Source: Paenibacillus uliginis N3/975
GTDB taxonomy: Bacteria > Bacillota > Bacilli > Paenibacillales > Paenibacillaceae
DNA length: 64,000 bases
Direction: 5' to 3'
Assembly: GCF_900177425.1 (NCBI RefSeq)
Contig: NZ_LT840184.1
Coordinates: forward strand, 2,504,010-2,568,009
Both the position numbers and the translations under genes were made by a program. Numbering within the stretch: the first letter of the stretch is position 1; each line of letters begins with the position of its first letter. Below the pieces are notes generated by a model that saw only the letters and a program-made list of their open reading frames with translations, made no database searches and was not told where the DNA came from. Positions 25,306 through 34,400 of the stretch are shown piece after piece.

Positions 25306-25941
25306 ATGAAAGTGAAATATCCGAAAACGATGCATCTGCCATGGTCGAGGGGATATACGGATGATGACAAAATCTTGCGGAATACCGATCATTTTGCAGG
25401 ACAAGAGGTGGTCATAACGGAAAAAATGGACGGGGAAAATACGACGATGTACTCTGATTTCATTCACGCAAGGTCCCTTGACAGCAAGGACCATCCCTCC
25501 CGGCATTATGTCAAGACGCTGCATGGTAGTATACAGCATCTGATACCGGAAGGATATCGATTGTGTGGGGAAAATGTTTATGCCAAACATTCATTGTTGT
25601 ATACATCTTTGCCCAGCTATTTCATGCTGTTTTCCGTTTGGAATGAACATAACGTTAGCCTATCTTGGGATGAGACCGTAGAGTGGGCGTCCCGCCTTGG
25701 AGTTGCTATAGTCCCTGAGTTGTACCGGGGGATTTGGAACGAAGAAGCCGCCAAAAAGTGCTATACGAAGCAATCCTGCTGTGGCGGAGAGCAAGAAGGC
25801 TATGTGGTGAGACTGACATCTACATTTGCATATGAAGAGTTCAAGCATTGTGCGGCCAAATTTGTCCGTAAAAATCATGTGCAAACCGATGAGCATTGGT
25901 TAAGTAAACCGATCGAGCCCAATAGAGTAGCCCGTTGTTAA
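25306..25941 (+). CDS. RNA ligase (ATP-dependent, Rnl family)
   Basis: 211 aa nucleotidyltransferase-superfamily ligase, short, with little beyond the catalytic core. Motif I EKMDGENT (Lys about residue 38, adenylation site), motif III-like LCGENVYAKHSLLY, motif IV EQEGYVVRL and motif V AAKFVRKNHV are all present. It seals 3'-OH/5'-phosphate RNA ends. ATG 25306 follows AGAGGTGA. With the upstream kinase-HD protein it makes a two-gene RNA repair cassette: heal ends, then join. Confidence 0.85.
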   Translation: MKVKYPKTMHLPWSRGYTDDDKILRNTDHFAGQEVVITEKMDGENTTMYSDFIHARSLDSKDHPSRHYVKTLHGSIQHLIPEGYRLCGENVYAKHSLLYTSLPSYFMLFSVWNEHNVSLSWDETVEWASRLGVAIVPELYRGIWNEEAAKKCYTKQSCCGGEQEGYVVRLTSTFAYEEFKHCAAKFVRKNHVQTDEHWLSKPIEPNRVARC

Positions 25942-26007
25942 TTTAAATAAACAGGAGAGGACTGAGTATCATGTAATCCCGAATAATGAAACCAATATAA
26001 AATGACA

Positions 26008-26442
26008 TTACGCGCCAACACTCAATTGCTCTAGCTGATGGAGTATGGCTTGCCCCGTTTGCTTCCACTTTGCAAAATCCTCAGGATCAGCTTCCGCCCA
26101 AAGTTCGTACACTTCTGACCGGTCGCTATTGTCCATGTTTAAGGCAATCTGGATTAATCCGATGACCTTTTGAAGCAACTCCAATGTGATCTGTGATTTC
26201 ACGGCAGTCAGATCGACTTTTTCTGAGAGCCGCTGAACTGGATGAACACCATAGGCTTCGAGAATCAATTCTCCCGCTGCGAGAATGCAGCTTCCTTCAT
26301 CGACTTCCATATATTCATCTTCAGACCATGTAGTTTCCACATATTCTATCTGGTTAACGATAGCAGAGTAGTCACGTTCTACGATGATTAAAAAATCACC
26401 CGCACCATCATTATCAAATACACCTGTTTCCCATGCTCCCAT
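26008..26442 (-). CDS. DUF4259 family protein
   Basis: 144 aa. Starts MGAWETGVFDNDGAGDFL, the signature of DUF4259 proteins, followed by acidic helical sequence. ATG 26442 (minus) lies 8 nt after AAGGAGGT; an in-frame TTG at 26451 is too close to that site. Function unknown. A 6-3-6 inverted repeat ACAATT-GAT-AATTGT (26555-26569) lies upstream in the divergent gap. Confidence 0.8.
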   Translation of the reverse strand: MGAWETGVFDNDGAGDFLIIVERDYSAIVNQIEYVETTWSEDEYMEVDEGSCILAAGELILEAYGVHPVQRLSEKVDLTAVKSQITLELLQKVIGLIQIALNMDNSDRSEVYELWAEADPEDFAKWKQTGQAILHQLEQLSVGA

Positions 26443-26462
26443 ATGTAACAACCTCCTTCAGA

Positions 26463-26725
26463 ATCAGTGTAACGACAATGGAAAAGGAATTGAATAGGAA
26501 AAACATACTATATAATTAGGACGAAAGAGGTTTTCAGACGTATATATCATGATCACAATTGATAATTGTTGCCATAAAGCTTTATAATTTATTCAGTAAT
26601 CAGGCTCTTGGACCCCTTCCTTCTGATTCATCTTATCAATGGACAATAGGGATTCCAATCTCCTGATTTTTTTAGTTTTTAAAGATTACATAACTTTTAA
26701 GAGCATACATGGGAGGCAACTGTAA
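26463..26725. other. Divergent intergenic region
   Basis: 263 nt, AT-rich. It contains TATAAT on the plus strand near 26511, an inverted repeat ACAATT-GAT-AATTGT (26555-26569) and a T-rich stretch near 26670. No gene supported. Confidence 0.4.
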
Positions 26726-26885
26726 ATGACCGAAAATGTTACTTCAACTGGCTGGGATGCCATTGATAAGGCTACTTCCAAAAGAAAGTGTGTTTGAAAT
26801 TCCTTCTCTAAAAGGAACCGCCATTCAAATTGTAAAAACCAATATTACAGATAATGAGGGAAACGTCGTAAAGGTCATCGGTTAA
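26726..26885 (+). pseudogene. Decayed gene fragment, possibly SUFU-like
   Basis: GGGAGG then ATG 26726 reads MTENVTSTGWDAIDKATSKR and hits TGA. A second frame from 26757 gives LLPKESVFEIPSLKGTAIQI and ends NEGNVVKVIG at TAA 26883. The joined pieces look like the first and last parts of one gene with the middle deleted and a frameshift. The GWDAID start resembles bacterial suppressor-of-fused (SUFU) domain proteins; this is a weak guess. Sequence after the TAA stays open in that frame to the next gene (LIVTFDGTTLSESPR). Confidence 0.5.
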
Positions 26886-26967
26886 CAACTTATTGTCACA
26901 TTCGACGGTACGACGCTATCAGAAAGTCCGCGTACAAGTAGTCCTCTAGGTGAAAGGAGTAGATCTC

Positions 26968-28542
26968 ATGAGGAAGCTGTCACCTTACCTTGGCTCCTTA
27001 ATTGAAGATCTGGATACGCCAAATAGAATTAACGTGCTTGATCAAATAGGACAGTCCGGTGAATATTATGCCATTCCATATCTACTACCTTTGATGGAAA
27101 GCGAAGATGCCAGGGTAGTGGAATCTGCCGAAATGGCTGTTTCTAAGCTGCTTGATTTCTGCCCTGCACTTGAACTGGCTTGGATGAATGAGCATATTCG
27201 AGCCTGGCATCCATCTCCGACGGAGTGGAAAAGAGCAACCGAACGCATGATGAGAGCCTTGGAGCAAGCCAGCTTTACTCGATTGTCTATAAGCAGCATG
27301 CATTGGAGCGGATACGTCCGAGAGGCGGCTGTTAAAAGATTAGCAGAGGTGGATAATGGAAGGGCTTTTCCGTTTCTGCTCCTGCGAATGAACGATTGGG
27401 TACCGGAGATCCGCAATATCGCCAGGAAATCTCTGGAACAACGGCGCACTTCCAATAATGCATGGCACTGGATTCAAAACATATCACTTGTTGATCGGCT
27501 TCTAACATGCGGCCGAGATTCTTTTGAGCCGTTTGTGAAGTCGATTCATCAGCTTCTGCGGGGGAGTGAATGTACGGAGGCACTGACCGAAGCACTTACT
27601 TCGCAGGACAACAAAATTCGCAGGTTTGCATATCGGGCATCTGTTGAAGCCGAGGGCGCTGATGCTGCAGCTGTTATCGAACAGGCGCTCATGGATTGTG
27701 ATACAGAAATACGCCGCTGGGCATCGCAAAAGGTAGAAACATGTCTTGAAAATGAAAGCCTGTATAAGATGTTGCTGCGAATGAAAAGTGATCCAGTACC
27801 TTCCATCCGAAGGGAAAGCCTGGCTTTACTCGCGGTCTATTTCCCCAATGCTGCTAAGGAAATATTAATAGACAGGCTTCTGGATTACAATATGACGGTT
27901 AGGGAGACGGCACGGCGTTATTTGAATCGTCTTCATAAGATGGATTATTCCGAGTATTATCTGGACGTCATCTGGAATGGGCAGGAGCAGCACCTTGCAG
28001 TAGCAATCGCAGGTTTGGGAGAAACAGGTCAGGATTTTGAGAACGAAGTGCTGTTTGAATATTCAGACCATCCGAGTGTCTCCGTACGGAAGGCTGTTCT
28101 GCGTGGTCTTGCTAAGTTAAACCCTGAACCGTATGCATCTTTATTTACTGACTCGCTCCAAAGCGAGCAGCCCGGTACTTCACGTGAAGCTTCTCGTGCA
28201 CTCCGACGATATCCATACTTAGTCAATCCAGATGAACTGGCCTCAATGATGTCACAGGAGCAGCCGGATCATGTGATGCGGAATGCACTGCGCCTGTTGC
28301 CTGCTTTTGATAGATGGAAACAGCTCGAGATTTTGCTAGACCTACTTACATATACGAGAATAGACAGGTTAAAAGCTAAAATACGGGAGCAGCTTGTAAC
28401 TTGGGCGGAGTCTTCAAACCGCAAATTTACAGGTCGACCTAAGGAAAATGACATCACGCGTATACATAATAAACTGGATCACAGCAGGTCTGAAATGGAC
28501 GACGCCGTTCATGCAAAGATAGAATGGTTTATAAACACATGA
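26968..28542 (+). CDS. HEAT-repeat protein
   Basis: 524 aa, alpha-helical HEAT-type repeats throughout: helix pairs such as YYAIPYLLPLMESEDARVVE, SGYVREAAVKRLAEVD, WVPEIRNIARKSLEQR, IRRFAYRASVEAE, PSIRRESLALLAVYF, VSVRKAVLRGLAKLN. No catalytic motif; such proteins are scaffolds. ATG 26968 follows AAAGGAG by 8 nt. First gene of a same-strand cluster running to 36920 with a DUF4132-type protein that also starts with HEAT-like helices, so a shared complex is likely. Confidence 0.78.
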   Translation: MRKLSPYLGSLIEDLDTPNRINVLDQIGQSGEYYAIPYLLPLMESEDARVVESAEMAVSKLLDFCPALELAWMNEHIRAWHPSPTEWKRATERMMRALEQASFTRLSISSMHWSGYVREAAVKRLAEVDNGRAFPFLLLRMNDWVPEIRNIARKSLEQRRTSNNAWHWIQNISLVDRLLTCGRDSFEPFVKSIHQLLRGSECTEALTEALTSQDNKIRRFAYRASVEAEGADAAAVIEQALMDCDTEIRRWASQKVETCLENESLYKMLLRMKSDPVPSIRRESLALLAVYFPNAAKEILIDRLLDYNMTVRETARRYLNRLHKMDYSEYYLDVIWNGQEQHLAVAIAGLGETGQDFENEVLFEYSDHPSVSVRKAVLRGLAKLNPEPYASLFTDSLQSEQPGTSREASRALRRYPYLVNPDELASMMSQEQPDHVMRNALRLLPAFDRWKQLEILLDLLTYTRIDRLKAKIREQLVTWAESSNRKFTGRPKENDITRIHNKLDHSRSEMDDAVHAKIEWFINT

Positions 28543-28652
28543 AATACATAAAAGAAATCTGGGGGCAACAGTGATCGTAAGAATAATCCGCATTCGTAGT
28601 GATGCCCAGGCTAAGAACTTAATTACTTATTTTTTGATAGGAGGACAACTCA

Positions 28653-30317
28653 TTGAACCAGGCTGCAGAAGCATTTTTGAACGATATATGGAGTCATATT
28701 ACAGCTATTTACGATAAAGAGAGTCAGAGAATTAGTGAGTTTAAAGACCGAAGTCGGCTTCAGGCGGGAGTATATGACTACCTGAGAGTGGTTTGGAGAA
28801 AAGGGAAATTCAACTGGGCCCAGGGCAAAATCCATATCGACATTTATGAACCACTCTCCTGGAGTGACAGCTCTTATAAATTCGAAGCGGGTACTTACAT
28901 AGTAGAATTGACGGATGAAATTTTAATTCATGATTTTTTCCCAGCTCTGTGTGACCGGATGGATAAACTATTCCAATCGGACGATTATGGCCCCAACTTT
29001 TTTGATTACCGGTTTGAAATCGTGTTTGAGTTTGAGTGGGAGCAATCTAAACTGTGCCACTCCCAATTTTTATTAAACGAAGAAAAACTCCGGGGTCTTA
29101 AACAGACGCTGGATATCTTTATTGACACAAAAATCTTGTCAGAGCTTCCAGTACTTCCGAAAGAAAATGACGGGTCTTTCTTTGCTCGTCATCTAATGAA
29201 TCCCGATCTAATGGAACAGAGACAGGAAGAAATCGAACCGCTGATTCGGCATCTTAGTGACAAGCTGCGTACAAATAGAGAGCGAAGTGATAAGTGGGCT
29301 TACCAGTATACTTCGGCTTTCAAGAACTGGGCGAAGGAGCGGTTTTTAAATCAATATTTTGACCGATCCGGAAACTTCGGATTGGATTGGGTTCTGAAAA
29401 ATGAGTCGGAGCGTAATGAACTAAATGTTCAAGAGCTGGACTTCTTCATTTATGCCGCCTTGCAGATCGGTCCCCAGGAACCAGACACTCGAGAAAAGTA
29501 CTTGAAACTCGCCGTTGAGCTCGGATCGAAGCAAGCAACGGACTATTTGAAACAAGGAAGCGGTCTCTTTGAATGTGTGTATAATAGCAATCTGATTCAA
29601 GGAAAAGCCAATGATATTATACAAACCATAGAAATTCGTATTGTATCTGAAGAAGAAGCCGCCTACCGTGAAGCGCTTGACTTTATCAGTAATCTTCTGC
29701 GGCAAGGTTTTCCGAAAGGGTACAAGCTTAAGCTGAAGAGTAAAGAAAAGCACTACTTACCGTTAAAAGAGCTGGCGAAGTCAGGTCATCATCGGTTTTT
29801 TGCTAATGCAGTGCGTTATCCAGCGTTATTCCCTCAACTTGCAGCATATGCGGGGCTTGCTATGGAGGAATTCGCCTGGTACCAGGATGTGGAGCCTAGT
29901 GAGAAATCTGTCATGCCCGGAACCTATGCGGTATTCGGTCTCGGCTTGTACAGTGACGCCTATTTTCCGTTAGTTCAGCGTTATATGGAATTGGTTGATG
30001 AGGAGCATCAGTCTGCACAAGACCGCTATGCTGAAGCTTTTATCGAAGCTCATGGCGTTACAGCAGAGCATATGCCTGTATTAGTCTCTATTCTGCTTGG
30101 TGGAAACCAATCGGCGAAACCTGTAAAAAACATAGCAATTGATACTCCTGAACTTGGAGATGCACTTATTCGGGAGCTTGAGACAAAAGAAGATTATGAA
30201 CGTGAAGTTGTAATATACCGCATTTTCGGAAGCAACAAAAAGCTGGCGCAGGCCGCAAAAAAGGAGTCATCTCCTTTAAAGGAACAGCTTGAGCAATTGT
30301 TGGTACTGTTAGGGTAA
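28653..30317 (+). CDS. Unknown 554-aa protein, possibly DUF6138 family
   Basis: 554 aa from TTG 28653 (GGAGG at 28640-28644). Helical N-terminus (FLNDIWSHITAIYDKESQRI), a beta-rich aromatic section (about 50-130), and a long helical C-terminal half resembling Sel1/ARM-type helices (SKQATDYLKQGSGLF; later YAEAFIEAHGVTAEHMPVLV). No catalytic motif. I associate it loosely with DUF6138, a family of no known function. It sits between the HEAT protein and a SUKH protein. Confidence 0.55.
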   Translation: MNQAAEAFLNDIWSHITAIYDKESQRISEFKDRSRLQAGVYDYLRVVWRKGKFNWAQGKIHIDIYEPLSWSDSSYKFEAGTYIVELTDEILIHDFFPALCDRMDKLFQSDDYGPNFFDYRFEIVFEFEWEQSKLCHSQFLLNEEKLRGLKQTLDIFIDTKILSELPVLPKENDGSFFARHLMNPDLMEQRQEEIEPLIRHLSDKLRTNRERSDKWAYQYTSAFKNWAKERFLNQYFDRSGNFGLDWVLKNESERNELNVQELDFFIYAALQIGPQEPDTREKYLKLAVELGSKQATDYLKQGSGLFECVYNSNLIQGKANDIIQTIEIRIVSEEEAAYREALDFISNLLRQGFPKGYKLKLKSKEKHYLPLKELAKSGHHRFFANAVRYPALFPQLAAYAGLAMEEFAWYQDVEPSEKSVMPGTYAVFGLGLYSDAYFPLVQRYMELVDEEHQSAQDRYAEAFIEAHGVTAEHMPVLVSILLGGNQSAKPVKNIAIDTPELGDALIRELETKEDYEREVVIYRIFGSNKKLAQAAKKESSPLKEQLEQLLVLLG

Positions 30318-30345
30318 GGGCTACCCAAAATGGAGGTTAATCATC

Positions 30346-30882
30346 ATGTGGACTATTCGTTTTGAACATGAATTTATCAAATATCCAGGTGTGACAGAGG
30401 AACAAATCACCTGTTTTCTGACTACGTGGAACAAAGACCTATCGGGGCAGGAGATCAACGAAATAAAGGAGCGGCAGGTTAACCCTTTTCCGAAATCGTC
30501 TCCATATTTTGATCAATACAAACCGCTTGATCCTACAGGCTGGAAGCTGCCTCAAAGAGCTTTTCCTGACAGCTATATCGATTTTATGAAATATTCCAAT
30601 GGTGGAGAATTCCAAAATGGAGAGCGTTATTTTCAATTTTTTGATACGGAAATTTTCCGGGAAATGAACTTCGCTTATGAAATGCCAGAGTATATGCCTT
30701 TTGCCGTATCATTTGCGATGGATGGCAGCGGGAATCACTATTTATTTGATATGAGAGAGGCAGCAAGAAACAACGAATATCCTATTCTCATTGCTCACTC
30801 CGGCAACTTGGGATATGAAGACTGTACCCTAGCTGCTATTTCTTTTATGGAGCTGTGTACGGAGAGATGGGAGCTTTGCTAG
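30346..30882 (+). CDS. SUKH (SMI1/KNR4) family protein
   Basis: 178 aa. SMI1/KNR4-like core: LPQRAFPDSYIDFMKYSNGG (about 65-84), then RYFQFFDTEI, AMDGSGNHYLFDMRE and a final FMELC helix. SUKH proteins often act as immunity proteins or peptide-binding adaptors. ATG 30346 has TGGAGGT upstream. A second SUKH gene ends the same operon (36456). Confidence 0.82.
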   Translation: MWTIRFEHEFIKYPGVTEEQITCFLTTWNKDLSGQEINEIKERQVNPFPKSSPYFDQYKPLDPTGWKLPQRAFPDSYIDFMKYSNGGEFQNGERYFQFFDTEIFREMNFAYEMPEYMPFAVSFAMDGSGNHYLFDMREAARNNEYPILIAHSGNLGYEDCTLAAISFMELCTERWELC

Positions 30883-30969
30883 ATAGCAAATGGAATCTAG
30901 CACAATATTAAACGGATTTCTTTAAATAGTAGGTGCTTCCTTACACTTTAAATAGGAAGGGGGATTATG

Positions 30970-31386
30970 ATGAAGCTGAATGTGATGGTGAAAAAGCCAG
31001 GAAAGCGCAAAGAACTCATGACACAGGAGCTTCGGCTGAACAAAGTGCCATATACCCTTCGTGAAATGATTACTGGAATTGTGCATCATAGCGTAAACGC
31101 CTTTAAGGACAAGCAGGCTGAACAAAGCCTGATTCCTTACTTGACAGAAATGGATATCGCGGCAAGAGCCAGTAGCGGGAAGGTTGGGTTTGGAACGATT
31201 CATGATGACCGACAGCCCGATGAACATCAGGCGGTTGAGTCGGCTCTGTTGGCTTTCACGGATGGACTATACCGGGTATTCGTAAATGAAGAGGAAATTG
31301 AGCAACTGGATACGCCGCTTGTACTCACGGATGGTGATAAGATCGTATTTATGCGATTTACGATGCTGGCCGGAGGCATGTGGTAA
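30970..31386 (+). CDS. Beta-grasp (ThiS/MoaD/ubiquitin-like) protein with GGMW tail
   Basis: 138 aa. The first 50 residues fit strand-strand-helix (MKLNVMVKKPG, ELMTQELRLN, TLREMITGIVHHSV); after a ~55-residue insert the end reads YRVFVNEEEIEQLDTPLVLT, then DGDKIVFMRFTMLAGGMW. The VN-dtpL-DGDkI-GG pattern is that of ThiS/MoaD and bacterial ubiquitin-like proteins. The diglycine is followed by only Met-Trp, so trimming would expose GG. No E1, E2 or JAB-protease gene is seen in the window. ATG 30970 is 6 nt after GGAAGGGGG; ATG 30967 is also possible. The assignment is by pattern only. Confidence 0.5.
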   Translation: MKLNVMVKKPGKRKELMTQELRLNKVPYTLREMITGIVHHSVNAFKDKQAEQSLIPYLTEMDIAARASSGKVGFGTIHDDRQPDEHQAVESALLAFTDGLYRVFVNEEEIEQLDTPLVLTDGDKIVFMRFTMLAGGMW

Positions 31387-31405
31387 AGAACAGGGGGATA
31401 AGGAC

Positions 31406-34400
31406 ATGTCATACACTGATCAAGATGAACAAGCTTTTTGGGAAAGTGTTGAAACGAAATTAAAAGAATTGGAGGCAGGCGGGAATACACTGATTCGCAA
31501 GGTTTACGATCTGAGCCGCGAATCATACATCGATCGTGATAGTCATGAATATCAGACGCTGTACGAGGATCTGAAGATGTTGTCTGTAGAGCAACCGGAA
31601 TCTTTTTACACTCCCCTTGTGGAAGCTGTATCGGCATTTGCGGGCGAAATGACAGGAGCCATCGTCCGATATATGACAGAGCATATCGCGGAATATCCCT
31701 ATGCACAAGGTTATTACCGCAGACCGTTTCGGACGCGAAGACACGCAACGCATCTCGGTTCTTTGCTATTTAAATTAAATAGGCTGTTAATTGCACAAGC
31801 TAATAACTTTTCACTGCAGGAATATTTGACCAAGCCGGATTACCATGTTGAGGGGCTTCATTGGTTCATCCATGTTATTCCTGATTTGGTTGCATATGAG
31901 CTGGATTGCGGTGATAGTTGGGCTGAAGCGGCCCTTAAAGAAATCATATACGGTGAGAATCAGACAGCGCTGCTGAAGCGTGAGATGATCAAGGGAATTC
32001 TGATGAGTCACCGCTCCGAACTGTACGAGATGATTGGTGAACTGCTGGTTGCAGCCAGGCTGCAGGAGGGGCTACGTCAGTCAATCACCGAGGAGATGGA
32101 TGCCGGTACTCTTCAAGCTAATTTACATATACTGAGAGTTATTTTGGATCATGATCTGATTAGGTATAGCTCAATTGTCCGAGCCCTCGGCACTTGGACG
32201 GGAATGGGTCTTGAAGCGGTAAATCAACGTGTAGCCGGTCAGCTTGTGGAACAAGCTTACACGGTTCTTACGGATGAACAACAGCGCTCAGCATGGCTGT
32301 CTTCCGAGAATGCGAACCAGGTCTACCTGAGCTTGTGGGCTAGCGCCGTTTATGAGGAGGATGATCTACCAGAACGGATTCAGTTCTTGATGGAGAACGG
32401 GGAGCGTTATCAGAAGGTCGTTGCCCAATACGTGTTGTCCAACAGTCAGAATGATACAGTAAGATTTGAAATCGCGCGGCGCTGTCTGGATGAAAGTGAT
32501 CTGGAGCTGCTGTATTTGATTCTGAGTAACTACACATTCGATTATGAATATGATTGGCAGGTCGGTGGGATACAAGACCGTCTCTTGAAAATCAACCGTA
32601 CACCGGCTCTGGAAGATAAAGATGTACGAAGAGAGGAATTCGAGAATTTCAAAGATATTCTCACACGAGTGCCTGTAAGAGAAAAGTCAGGCCAATCCGG
32701 AGTGCTTGATTTTATACAATTCCATTACCAGGCAGACCTTGTTTTGCGCAAAATGATGTATTTGACCGCATATGACATGGATGATGCCTGGATCACCGAT
32801 CTGATTAGGTTCTCGGGTCAAATGAGTTCAGACCTACGGGGAGACCTGATTAGCTACTACACTGATGATTCCAAGTCAACTGTGCAGCGTTCTTTCATCT
32901 TTGCAGCTCTGTCGGACAAAAGTTTGCCGAACCGTGAGCGTGCGCTTCGTCAGGTGAAAAAACTGAGCCTGAATGACAGCGAACGGAAACAGGTTGAAGA
33001 CATGCTTAAATTGAAAACAGGCTCTTTGCGTCAGAGCGCAATCGACATTCTTCTGGATCAGCCGGAGGAAGAGCTCGCGATAAGTCTTGAGCGGCTTCTG
33101 AAGGCAAAAGGTGAGTTGCAGCGCCTTGCAGGCCTTGAGCTGTTAACCGAGTTGAAGCATGATCAGAACCGAGAGACTCAATATGAGGCCCTTCGTCCCT
33201 TAGCAAACAAAATCTCCAGCCCGTCACCAAAGGAGAAGCAACTGCTGGATAAATTGGAACAGCAGGGCGGCTATACCGCCGAGAATGGTTTTGGCCTTTA
33301 TAACCCACAGGAGACTGAAGAGTGGTTGCTTGAGCGGTCTGACACGTCTAATGTTAGCTTTGAGCAAATCTTCTCACTAACTGAAGAACGAGCTTCGGAA
33401 TTTCTAAGCGGACTGGATGATCTTGTTCATGAATGGCGTGATACCGAGTATGAAATCGAAAATTACATTGGCCAGAAAGAAACTCAGCTTGTTGGAGTCA
33501 AACTATGTACTGTTTCGTATGAGAAGCATGAAGATCCAATTGAACACGACAACTTTGAAATGGCGAACGTTCTGAACAACTATCCGTTGACTGAACACTG
33601 GCAGAATTACCTCATGAACAGTGGCTTGGGATCACGTGAATTGATGCAGCTCTACTACTGTATTTTGATAGGAGATTTAAGCGGTACGCTGTATGAGTTC
33701 TATTATAGTTTCTCTGATTTTGTGGATTATGACTTCATGAGACGGACCAAATTGCTTGAAAACGAACGAAAAAGGTATTTGGAGCGCATGATTCCCCTAG
33801 AGCGCATAGTAAAGATACAGAAATTGTATGACGGTCTCCGCTATTCAGAACAGGTTGAGACACTGGTTAAGGCCTTCTTTTGGGACAGCGAACGTAGTGA
33901 CACTTTTGAAGTTGCAAGTGAAGCCCTTGCCATGGTAATAGTCAGTGATATCAATGAATTGTCTGACAAGGATAAGCCGACTTTATTCGTCCTTGCAAAG
34001 CCTTGGTTTTCTATTTTACGTAGCCGTGTATATAACAAGGAATCATTCCGCTCTTTCTTCCATACTGCCTACCAGTATGATTTGCGGATAAAGGAAATCG
34101 AGAATTCGGAATATTCAGTCATGCATTGGAATCAGTATTTCAGAGCGTACACACTAGGTATGATCGGAGACAACGAGCTTTGTAAAGAACTGCTGGGCAG
34201 AGATGTCCGCAGTCACATGAGGGCGCTAACTTCTCCACAAGATTCTTTAGTTAATAGAAGTGAGAAACTGCTGGCTTTGCGTGAGCGGATTGTTTCGCGC
34301 TTGCTTGATATCGAACTCGTGCGCGGAGATCTGACGACAACAGCTACTCCATATACGATGTCATTCGAACGTATTCACGGGCTGGAATCATTTATCCGCA

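Noticed and set aside
25953..25975. Gene start after the RNA ligase (CAGGAGAGG then ATG)
   Set aside because: The ATG is followed at once by TAA; nothing downstream in frame.
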